Origin: Stenotrophomonas rhizophila
GTDB taxonomy: Bacteria; Pseudomonadota; Gammaproteobacteria; Xanthomonadales; Xanthomonadaceae
Direction of reading: 5' to 3'
Assembly (NCBI RefSeq): GCF_007667275.1
Contig: NZ_VDQT01000002.1
Span: 945,073-1,009,072, forward strand
Length of the DNA stretch: 64,000 nucleotides
Shown in pieces: positions 1-10,080 of the stretch; position 1 is the first letter of the stretch, and every line of letters starts with the position of its first letter. The notes under the pieces are model-generated. The model made no database searches, had not been told where the DNA came from, and saw only the letters and a program-made list of their open reading frames with translations. Made by a program: the position numbers and the translations under genes.

Positions 1-1
1 A

Positions 2-99
2 CGGCCACACGCCGGCCGCCCCGCCGGTAGGTACCGACCGTTGGTCGGTACGGCCACACGCCGGTCGCCCTGCCGGTAGGTACCGACCGTTGGTCGGTA
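2..99. repeat. Tandem pair of 49-bp units carrying a SMAG-type palindrome
   Basis: Two consecutive 49-bp units (2-50 and 51-99) are identical except for two C/T differences. Each ends in the palindrome TACCGACCGTTGGTCGGTA preceded by GTAGG, the form of GTAG-headed repeats in Stenotrophomonas. The array may extend beyond the left edge of the window. No gene is seen in 1-184. Confidence 0.85.
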
Positions 100-196
100 C
101 GGACGCGGGGGCGCGCCCCGGTGTTCCACCCATGCGGCTGTCACCGGGACGCTTGAACGCCTACCATCGGGTACCCCCACACCCGTGCCCCGCCGC

Positions 197-1795
197 ATGC
201 CTGCCTCCCCTCCCGCTTCCCCACGCCCGCGCTGGTTCGTCGCTGGCGATCTCAACGGCTTCTTCGGCCTGGTGGTCGACAACCTGTCGATCCTCGGCTT
301 CATCGCCATGGCGCTGGTCGGCATCTTCCAGTTCCCGGCGGAGGTGGTGTTCGGGCGCATGTTCCCGGGCACCGCGTTCGGTGTGCTGGTGGGCAACGTG
401 CTCTACACCTGGATGGCACGGCGGCTGGCCGCGCGCACCGGCCGCGATGACGTGACCGCGATGCCGCTCGGCCTGGATGCACCGACCAGCATTGGCATGG
501 CGCTGCTGGTGCTTGGTCCGGCGTTCGTCGCCTTCAAGGGGCAGGGCTTGGCGCCGCACGATGCGGCGATCGCCACCTGGCAGCTGGGCATGGCCTCACT
601 GGTGATCATGGGCCTGCTCAAGACCGTGCTGTCCTTCTTCGGCGAGGCGGTGACCCGCGCGCTGCCACGCGCCTCGCTGCTGGGTTCCATCGCAGGCATC
701 GCGATCGTGCTGATGGGCTTCCTGCCGCTGCTGGAAACGCTGCGCTCACCGGTGGTCGGCCTGGTCACGCTGGGGCTGCTGCTGTACGTACTGGTGGCCA
801 AGCGCAAGCTGCCGATCCGCGCGCCGGGCGTGCTGGTGGCCTTCGTATTCGGCACGGTCCTCTACTACGGGCTGGGCCTGGCCGGGTTGGGCGCACCGGG
901 GTTCAAGGTGCCCGAGTGGACCCCCCTGCAGGTGGTGCTGCCGTGGCCGACGCTGGGCTTCATTGACGGCCTGCCCACCGCGATGACCTACCTGCCGCTG
1001 CTGCTGCCGTTCGGCCTGTTGATGGTGGTGGGCGGCATCAACGTGTCCGAAAGCGCGCGCGCGGCCGGCGACGACTACCGCACCCGCGACATCCTGCTGG
1101 TGGAAGCGGTGGCCACGCTGGTGGCCGGGCTGTGCGGCGGCGTGGCCCAGACCACGCCGTACATCGGCCAGCCCGCGTACAAGCACATGGGTGCGCGCAG
1201 CGGCTACACCCTGCTGACCGGCCTGTTCGTCGGCATCGGCGGCATGCTGGGGGTGATCTCCGGGCTGGTGCAGTGGCTGCCGCTGGCGGTGCTGGCGCCG
1301 ATCATCGTGTACGTGGCGATCGACATCACCACCCAGGCCTTCCAGGCCACGCCGCGCGAACATGCCGGGGCGATGGTGCTGGGCTTCCTACCCTCGGTGG
1401 CCTACCTGCTGGCGATCAAGGCACCGGGCTGGATCGCGCCGGAGCAGCTGGTGGCGATGACCACCACGCTGGATGGACACGGGCTGCCGGAGCTGGCGGT
1501 GATCTTCACCCTGGGCAATGGTTTCATCATCACCTCGATGCTGTGGATCGCGGCGGTGGTGGCGATGATCGACGGCAGGCTGCTGCGCTCCAGCGGGATC
1601 CTGCTGGTGGCCGCGGCGCTGACCCTGTTCGGGCTGATCCACTCGGTCGATCCGCGCGGTGGGATCTACCTGCCGTGGACGCTGGACGGCCTGCCGGAGC
1701 AGATCATGTGGCAGTTCGCGGGCGCGTATGTGGCGTTGGCGGTGCTGTTGGGCCTGTTGTCGCTGCAGAAAGGCAATCACGACCAACGGTCGTGA
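197..1795 (+). CDS. NCS2/AzgA-like membrane permease (probable purine or related solute)
   Basis: This is a polytopic inner-membrane protein of about 532 residues with roughly 12-14 hydrophobic segments and very short loops. Its N-terminal stretch (DLNGFFGLVVDNLS, then a VTAMPLGLDAPTS segment) and the mid-protein GGVAQTTPYIGQPAYKHMGARSGYT segment with a following glycine-rich helix resemble the NCS2/AzgA purine permease superfamily, but I cannot name the substrate. I chose ATG 197; an in-frame GTG at 185 is the alternative, and neither has a good Shine-Dalgarno. The last six codons and the TGA stop lie inside a SMAG palindrome (1776-1800), so the C-terminus NHDQRS is repeat-derived. It is convergent with the GST gene. 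Confidence 0.7.
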   Translation: MPASPPASPRPRWFVAGDLNGFFGLVVDNLSILGFIAMALVGIFQFPAEVVFGRMFPGTAFGVLVGNVLYTWMARRLAARTGRDDVTAMPLGLDAPTSIGMALLVLGPAFVAFKGQGLAPHDAAIATWQLGMASLVIMGLLKTVLSFFGEAVTRALPRASLLGSIAGIAIVLMGFLPLLETLRSPVVGLVTLGLLLYVLVAKRKLPIRAPGVLVAFVFGTVLYYGLGLAGLGAPGFKVPEWTPLQVVLPWPTLGFIDGLPTAMTYLPLLLPFGLLMVVGGINVSESARAAGDDYRTRDILLVEAVATLVAGLCGGVAQTTPYIGQPAYKHMGARSGYTLLTGLFVGIGGMLGVISGLVQWLPLAVLAPIIVYVAIDITTQAFQATPREHAGAMVLGFLPSVAYLLAIKAPGWIAPEQLVAMTTTLDGHGLPELAVIFTLGNGFIITSMLWIAAVVAMIDGRLLRSSGILLVAAALTLFGLIHSVDPRGGIYLPWTLDGLPEQIMWQFAGAYVALAVLLGLLSLQKGNHDQRS

Positions 1796-1852
1796 TCTAC
1801 CAGCGCCCTCGGCACGCCATGCCCCCGGTAGGTCACGACCGTTGGTCGTGAC
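1776..1852. repeat. SMAG inverted dimer
   Basis: An arm in minus orientation at 1776-1800 and one in plus orientation at 1828-1852, each a palindrome around GACCGTTGGTC with a GTAG head. The dimer sits between two convergent genes and could fold into two hairpins that act as a bidirectional transcription end. The permease stop codon TGA is at 1793-1795, inside the first arm. Confidence 0.85.
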
Positions 1853-1858
1853 CCGGCA

Positions 1859-2569
1859 TCAATCCTCGCCATCCAACTCCGGGTAATGCCGGAAAATGCC
1901 GTTGGTGTTGAACGCCAACCGGCGCTCCGACGCCAGGTATGCGGCGATGTTCGGTCGCCGCTCCACCCGGTCCTTCAGTGCATGCAGCAGCGGCAGCGAC
2001 GGCCGCAATGCCTGCATCCGCTGCGGGAACATGTAGTCCAGCCCGCTCAGCAGCTGGAACAGCGACAGGTCCACGTACGAGTGTTCGCGCAGCGGATGCA
2101 GGCCACCGTTGGCCTCCAGCACGCTTTCAAACCAGCCCAGGAACTTGGGCAACCGCTCGCGCCGCATCGACGCCGCCCGCGCCTTCGCTTCCCGCTTCTG
2201 GTCCTCGTAATACTCCGAGGCCGCAATCGGGTGGTGGGTGTCGTGGACCTCCGCCACCAGGTCGGCGATGGTCAGCTGCAGCTGCAGCGCCTGCGCGCGC
2301 CGCGACGCGGCCTCGGGCACCAGTCCCAGCTCCGGCCCCAGGTGGTCCAGGATCGCGCCGACCTGCGCGATCACCTGCCGGCCGCTGACCAGGAACGGCG
2401 GGGCGAACGGCTGCAGCCCGTCGGCCTTGCCGTCCAGGAACGGCTGCATCACCGCGTCGCCGTGCACGCGCGCCATGTCGGTGTAGGCCGCGCCGGCGTC
2501 TTCCAGTGCCAGCCGGACGAACTCGCCACGGCCCTGGATGCCGGTCCAGTAATACAACTCGTAATGCAT
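1859..2569 (-). CDS. Glutathione S-transferase family protein
   Basis: A 236-residue soluble protein. The N-terminal thioredoxin-like half begins MHYELYYWTGIQGRGEFVRLAL, the layout of sigma/alpha-like GSTs in which a Tyr near residue 6-7 activates glutathione. The downstream VIAQVGAILDHLG segment is the usual glutathione-gamma-glutamyl contact and domain boundary, followed by an all-helical C-terminal domain. A longer in-frame N-terminus exists (to 2689) but has no family resemblance and would cover the clpB promoter region, so I chose Met at 2569. Function is inferred as glutathione-dependent conjugation or detoxification; the substrate is unknown. Confidence 0.85.
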   Translation of the reverse strand: MHYELYYWTGIQGRGEFVRLALEDAGAAYTDMARVHGDAVMQPFLDGKADGLQPFAPPFLVSGRQVIAQVGAILDHLGPELGLVPEAASRRAQALQLQLTIADLVAEVHDTHHPIAASEYYEDQKREAKARAASMRRERLPKFLGWFESVLEANGGLHPLREHSYVDLSLFQLLSGLDYMFPQRMQALRPSLPLLHALKDRVERRPNIAAYLASERRLAFNTNGIFRHYPELDGED

Positions 2570-2679
2570 GCGCTGGCTCCATAGGAAGGATCCCCCAGCC
2601 TCCCCGGCACGGTGCCAAGCAGGCGTGACGGCGGCGTGGCCATGGCGTCGTCCGCCGCCTGAATAGGTTCCCGGCGCCC

Positions 2680-2707
2680 CTTGAAACACACCTGCCTAAC
2701 CGCATCT
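2680..2707 (+). promoter_or_regulatory. Probable sigma-32 heat-shock promoter of clpB
   Basis: CTTGAAA at 2680-2686, a 13-bp spacer, then CCGCATCT at 2700-2707. This matches the RpoH consensus (CTTGAAA, 13-15 bp, CCCCATnT) in both boxes and spacing. It lies about 50 bp upstream of the clpB start, giving a leader of roughly 40 nt. Seen in sequence; activity is inferred. Confidence 0.75.
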
Positions 2708-2756
2708 GTCTGATAGTGCTGGCGGGGCCAGCGGATATCTGATCGAGGACACCTTC

Positions 2757-5342
<2,586 letters not shown>

Positions 5343-5367
5343 GCCTGCGCCCGTGCGGTTGAAGAAG

Positions 5368-5389
5368 GCCCCGGCAATGCCGGGGCTTT
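5368..5389. terminator. Hairpin terminator between clpB and the M13 peptidase gene
   Basis: Perfect 8-bp stem GCCCCGGC / GCCGGGGC with loop AAT, followed by TTTC on the plus strand. It lies between convergent genes and probably ends clpB transcription. Confidence 0.75.
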
Positions 5390-5409
5390 CTGCTGTCTGC
5401 GGCACGCGG

Positions 5410-7893
5410 CTACAGGTAGACCACCCGTTCGGCATCGGTGCGGGTCATCGGGCTTCCCGGTGTGCAGTTGAACGCCTCCGCATAGGCTTGCAGGTTGGCC
5501 GGGCCCACGGTGGCGCGCGGCGCGCCGAAGGCGTGGACGTCGGTTTCCGCGTCCTGCCGCAGCCGCTGCGCGGTATGCAGGCGGCGGTGGGTAACGGCCC
5601 CGCCAAAGAAGAAGTCCCGCACGATGCCCTGCCTGTCGGGCACCGGGTCGGTCTGGTTGTCCGTGACATGCAGCAGCGCGTCCAGGGCAATGGACAGTCC
5701 ACCCAGATCGGCCATGTTCTCGCTGGCCGTCAGCTGTCCGTTGAGCGCCACGCCGTCTACCTGCTGCTGGTCGAACTGCGCGGCCAGGCGCGCCGACAGC
5801 GCGGCGTAGCGCTGGTGGTCTGCGTCGCTCCACCACCCCTGCAGGCCGCCGTCGAGGCCGAACTGGCTGGATTCGGCGGAGAACGCATGCGACAGCTCAT
5901 GCCCGATCACCACCCCGATCGAACCGTAGTTGAGCCCGGGACCGGCGTCGATGTCGAAGTAGGGCGGCTGCAGCAGCGCCGCCGAGAAGGCGATGGAGGG
6001 ATCGTCCTCCAGCATGTCGTAGTACGCGTCGACGGTCTGCGCGGTCATCCGCCAGGTCGAAGGGTCCACCGGCGCGCCCAGTCGCGCCAGTTCCCTGCGC
6101 TGTACGAACGCGGTTGCCCGGCGCAGGTTGCGAAGGTAGCCGCAGGATTCAGTGTGCAGCCCGGACCAGTCGGGCCAGCGCTCGGGGTGGCCGATGCGGG
6201 TACGGAACCGGTCCGCCTTGCGCAGGGCCGTTGCGCGGGTATCGGGATCCATCCACGGCACGACCTGCAGGCGGCGTTTCAACGCCGCAGTGATCTGCTC
6301 GACCAGCGCATTGACGGCCTCGCGCGTTTCAGCGGGAAATGCCACCGGCACATACAGCTCGCTGATCGCTTCGCCCGCCACCCGCTCGATCGAGGCCAGC
6401 ACCTGCTTCCAGCGCGGGGGCATCGCATCCTGGCCCTGCAGCGTGCGCGCGTGGAAGGCGTGGTGGGCGCGCACGAAGTCGTCGCCGAGGAACGGGCTGG
6501 CCGAATCCAGCGTATGGAAGCGCAGGTAGGCGCGCCAAGTGGCCGGATCCTCCGTCGTCAGCGCCGCAGCGACCTCCTGGTGGAATCCGGGCGTGGGCAG
6601 CGAGAACCGGTCGGGAGGGGCCACCTCCAGCGCCTGGAACAACGCGCTCCAGCGGAACCCGGGCGTCAGCGCGTCGGCCTCTGCCAGGCTGACCGGATGG
6701 TAGTAATGGGTGAGGTTGGCGTTCAACTCCTCCCACGGCGCCGACGCGTTGGCGAACCGGCGTTCCAGTGCCAGTACCGCATCGGCCTGGCGTTCGGCGT
6801 CGGCCGGTGCGTCGCCGGCCAGGCGCAGCACATGGGCGACATGCGCGCGGTAACCCAGGGCGGCTTCGACGTGATCGTCGGTGAGGTAGTAGCTGCGGTC
6901 CGGCATCCCGAGGCCGCCCTGGAAGGCGTAGGCGATCTGCGTATCGCGCGCGTCCATGTCGCGGTCCACGCCAAAGCCGAACACCGGGTTGATCCCGGCG
7001 GCGGTGAGTGCATGCAGATGGGCCTCGATCTGTGCAGGGGTATGCAACGCGTCGATCGCGGCGAGTTCATCGCGCAACGGGGAGATGCCTTCGGCGTTGA
7101 TCCGGTGCTGGTTCATGCCGGTCGTCCAGAGATCGGCGACGATTCGTTCGGCAGGCGTCGGCAGCTCCAGCCGTGCTGCCTGCTCGGCCAGCCGCCGCTG
7201 CAGGGCCAGGGAACGGTCCTGCAACATGGCCGGTACGTCCCAGCGCGACTGGTCCGGCGGCCGTGTCGCGGTGCGGTGCCAACGTGCGTTTACATGGTCG
7301 TACAGGGAGTCGCACGGCAAGTGGGCCGGATCGAGGTCGGCGGGGGTGAACCGCATCGGTTGGGGCAGACCGTCGGCGGTGTCGGTGGCTTGGGTCAAGG
7401 CGACCGCAGCCGGGGCGTCGTCGCGGTTCTTCTCGCACCCGGCGCGTCCCGCAGACAGGCCGGCGCGCCAGCCCAGCCAGCCGCCCACCGCAGCGCTTCC
7501 AAGCGCTGTCAGCGCCGCGCCGGCAAGCAGCTGCGGGCATCGGCGCGGCAGCACCAGGCAGCCGGCGGCGGCATTGCCGAGGTGCTCGAGCGGTTCGTTG
7601 ACCGGCACGGCCAGATAGCTGGAGTCCGGCGCAGCGGCGGCGGCGCCGGGCAGCCATCCCGAAGCCTGCGGGGGCGCTTCGCGCTGGCCGGTGGCGGACG
7701 CGTCGGGCACCGTGGCCAGCAGCAGCGCGATCGTAAACAGGCCAGCGCCGTTGCGGACGTTCAGCAGTGGCGGTGGAGGAACACCGAAACGCGCGTGCCG
7801 ACGGTGGTCCTGCATCGGCTGGCGCCCACCCAGCCTGCGCGCGAATTCGCCTTGGCTGCGGCGATGTTGGACGGCGGCGGAATCGACAGGCAT
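5410..7893 (-). CDS. M13 family zinc metallopeptidase with unusual N-terminal module
   Basis: An 827-residue protein of the neprilysin/PepO family, which cleaves peptides outside the cytoplasm. The catalytic half has HELSH at 665-669 and the third zinc ligand and stabilising Asp in ENMADLGG (E725, D729), plus the family's substrate-binding VDAYYD and LLQPPYF segments. Ahead of the M13 domain (from about residue 180) is an unusual N-terminus: a polar 45-residue stretch, a hydrophobic segment (about 50-66), the motif LEH..N.A..GCL..PR.CPQ at 102-121, then a Gly/Ala-rich hydrophobic segment (about 122-150). The upstream M28 gene carries the same module. I chose Met at 7893 because its MPVD start aligns with the M28 protein's MPLD. 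Confidence 0.85.
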   Translation of the reverse strand: MPVDSAAVQHRRSQGEFARRLGGRQPMQDHRRHARFGVPPPPLLNVRNGAGLFTIALLLATVPDASATGQREAPPQASGWLPGAAAAAPDSSYLAVPVNEPLEHLGNAAAGCLVLPRRCPQLLAGAALTALGSAAVGGWLGWRAGLSAGRAGCEKNRDDAPAAVALTQATDTADGLPQPMRFTPADLDPAHLPCDSLYDHVNARWHRTATRPPDQSRWDVPAMLQDRSLALQRRLAEQAARLELPTPAERIVADLWTTGMNQHRINAEGISPLRDELAAIDALHTPAQIEAHLHALTAAGINPVFGFGVDRDMDARDTQIAYAFQGGLGMPDRSYYLTDDHVEAALGYRAHVAHVLRLAGDAPADAERQADAVLALERRFANASAPWEELNANLTHYYHPVSLAEADALTPGFRWSALFQALEVAPPDRFSLPTPGFHQEVAAALTTEDPATWRAYLRFHTLDSASPFLGDDFVRAHHAFHARTLQGQDAMPPRWKQVLASIERVAGEAISELYVPVAFPAETREAVNALVEQITAALKRRLQVVPWMDPDTRATALRKADRFRTRIGHPERWPDWSGLHTESCGYLRNLRRATAFVQRRELARLGAPVDPSTWRMTAQTVDAYYDMLEDDPSIAFSAALLQPPYFDIDAGPGLNYGSIGVVIGHELSHAFSAESSQFGLDGGLQGWWSDADHQRYAALSARLAAQFDQQQVDGVALNGQLTASENMADLGGLSIALDALLHVTDNQTDPVPDRQGIVRDFFFGGAVTHRRLHTAQRLRQDAETDVHAFGAPRATVGPANLQAYAEAFNCTPGSPMTRTDAERVVYL

Positions 7894-8006
7894 GGCGTGG
7901 TTTCCATCGGCAGGGGTGCGGGACCTCGCCCAGTGCGTGCAACCGGGGTTCGGCAAGGCGGGAGGCAAAGCCAGCCGACCGGTGCGTACCGGTCGGGGCG
8001 GGGGGG

Positions 8007-9905
8007 TCACGCAGCAGGCCGTTGCAGCCAGCCGTCGATCGCTGCCTCCAGCACGGCCAGCGCGGCCATCGCGCGCTGTGGCTGGACCTGATGCATCTGG
8101 TCCTGGCCGTTGTGGATACGCGCCATGCTGGGTGAGACAGGAAGTGCAAGATACGTGCGCCTGGCCTGTTCGACCTCGTCGAGCGCGTTATCCATCTCCT
8201 GCGCCTGCTGAGCTTCCAGCGTGCCCTCCAGGTAGTCCTCGAAGCGCGACCAGTCCACACCATCGCTGGCCATCCACAGCTGCGCCCGGGCCTGCTGCAT
8301 GTCGCGCTCGAGCGGCAGGTCGGTGGCGTCGGCCAGGTTCATGCCGAGCGCCGGCACGCCTTCGCGCTGGAAGGCGATGTGGTCTGATTGCATCACCCAG
8401 TCCGGACTGGCATGCACGCGCAGCCCGACGTCGGCGGCGGCACGTTCGAGCAGCTGGCGCAGATGGGTTTCTGCAGGGGCAACCGTAGCGGCGGACGGTT
8501 GCAGTGCGCGCGAATCGCCGTCCATGTACAGGTGATGGCGATCGCTTCCGGACAAGGTCATGCCATCGCCACGGCCGATCATGTCCAGGTTGAGCGCCAC
8601 ATCAGGGCAGTCTGCGCGCTGCACGCAGTTCGCCGCATACGACTTGGCGCCCAGCATGCCGCGTTCCTCCAGATCGGTAACCAGCAGCTGCACCCGTACG
8701 CCCGGCGGCAGCGTCACCGCGCCCAGCCTGCGGGCCAGCGCCAGCAGCGCGGCCAGCCCGGTGCCGTTGTCGCTGGCGCCGCTGGAGCCTTCGCGCGCCC
8801 CGGTCATGTCGCCATGCGCCAGCACCATCAGCGTATGCGCCGGTGCGCCGCCACCGCTGAACTCCAGCATCAAATTGCAGCCGGCATAGTCGGTTCCGAA
8901 GCCGAAGCTGTCGTGGGTGGTGCCGTTGAAAGGCAGTTGCTGCAGGGCGTGGCCGTCGCGCTGCAGCAGCTCACGCAGTGTCGCGAAGCGGGCGCGATTG
9001 GCCGCCGCCTCGCGGCCGGCGGCGGTGGTCTCTCCGGCTTGGCCTTCCAGGGTGGCCTGCGCGATCTGTTCCAGGTCCAGCTGGAACGCGGCCTGCGCCG
9101 GCGTCACTACGCTGCCCAGCAGGGCAGCGGCCCAGTCCATCCAGTCCAGGGCCGGCGCCAATGCGGCGGCGTCGGCGCCACTGGGCCAGCCGCCGTGGGT
9201 GTGGCTGCCACGGTGCTGGGCGACCCCCAGCGTGGTCATGATGCGGTGGCGGACATCGACCGGCAGCGTCTCCAGCAGGTCGTGGATGGCCGGCGCGGTG
9301 CAGGCGGCGGTGTCGGTGCCGCAGTCGCGCACGATCTGCAGCAACTGCATGCGCTGCTCGTCCGGTAGCAACGCGTACAGCGACTCGGGCAGGGATGCTG
9401 CGCGTGACGCTTCCGGGACGGACGCCGGCGCAGTGAAACGTCCAAACGCGTAACCCATCGCGCCGCCCCCGAGCGTGCTGGCTGCCAGCGCACCGGCGGC
9501 CAGCAGGCTGGCGGTCAGCGTCTGCGGGCAGTGCCGGGGAGAAGCCAGGCAGCCGAGGGTAGCGCCATTGGCGATATGTTCGAGTGCGACGACCGGCGCC
9601 GTCGGTGTGCCGCCAAGCATCGGGATGGACTGGTGGTCGATGCTGCCCTGCGCGGCGGCGCCCGGCAGGGGCGCCGGGTTGTCCGAGGACAGCCGTGCAC
9701 TGCGCGCAGGCACCTGGCCGATGGTCATCGCCGAGGACAGGGCCAGCGCGGCGAGCACCCAGTGCTGGCGGTTGCCGATGGTCAACGGTTCAAGGCCACG
9801 CCGAAGCGCTGGTGGTGGCTGCACGCCACGAGACCGCACGGCATCTGCGACCCTCCTGTCGAAATCCCCTTGGATGCGGCGGGCAGACGGAATGTCGAGC
9901 GGCAT
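8007..9905 (-). CDS. M28 family zinc metallopeptidase sharing the N-terminal module of its neighbour
   Basis: A 632-residue M28 (aminopeptidase/carboxypeptidase-like) protein. The di-zinc ligands are all visible: H364 (LAHGD), D379 (SDNGTG), catalytic E413/E414 (DLEERG), D441 (NLDMIG) and H509 (SDHIAF). The first 155 residues match the downstream M13 protein: MP-hydrophobic-D start, QG-D/E-F..RR, a hydrophobic segment (about 48-66), PLPGAAA, the two-Cys motif LEH..N.A...GCL..PR.CPQ (108-128), then a Gly/Ala-rich hydrophobic stretch. Start at 9905 is supported by AGGAGG five bases upstream of ATG. A 113-bp gap separates it from the M13 gene on the same strand, so co-transcription is likely. 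Probably exported; substrate unknown. Confidence 0.87.
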   Translation of the reverse strand: MPLDIPSARRIQGDFDRRVADAVRSRGVQPPPALRRGLEPLTIGNRQHWVLAALALSSAMTIGQVPARSARLSSDNPAPLPGAAAQGSIDHQSIPMLGGTPTAPVVALEHIANGATLGCLASPRHCPQTLTASLLAAGALAASTLGGGAMGYAFGRFTAPASVPEASRAASLPESLYALLPDEQRMQLLQIVRDCGTDTAACTAPAIHDLLETLPVDVRHRIMTTLGVAQHRGSHTHGGWPSGADAAALAPALDWMDWAAALLGSVVTPAQAAFQLDLEQIAQATLEGQAGETTAAGREAAANRARFATLRELLQRDGHALQQLPFNGTTHDSFGFGTDYAGCNLMLEFSGGGAPAHTLMVLAHGDMTGAREGSSGASDNGTGLAALLALARRLGAVTLPPGVRVQLLVTDLEERGMLGAKSYAANCVQRADCPDVALNLDMIGRGDGMTLSGSDRHHLYMDGDSRALQPSAATVAPAETHLRQLLERAAADVGLRVHASPDWVMQSDHIAFQREGVPALGMNLADATDLPLERDMQQARAQLWMASDGVDWSRFEDYLEGTLEAQQAQEMDNALDEVEQARRTYLALPVSPSMARIHNGQDQMHQVQPQRAMAALAVLEAAIDGWLQRPAA

Positions 9906-10080
9906 AACAACCTCCTCAGTGCGGGAGGCGCCGTGACCACCGTGTTGCACGGTGCGGGCGCCGGTGCAGGGCACGGTGCACCGGTGCAGGGGCGTTGCCC
10001 ATGGGAGTAGTTGCGTTTATCGGAGCCAGGTCTGCTTTCGCTACGCGCTGCTCACTGCAGACCTGATCGCCGTCACATCC

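Noticed and set aside
7894..8010. 39-codon N-terminal extension of the M13 peptidase
   Set aside because: The extension is not similar to the M28 partner, while the MPVD start aligns with its MPLD start.
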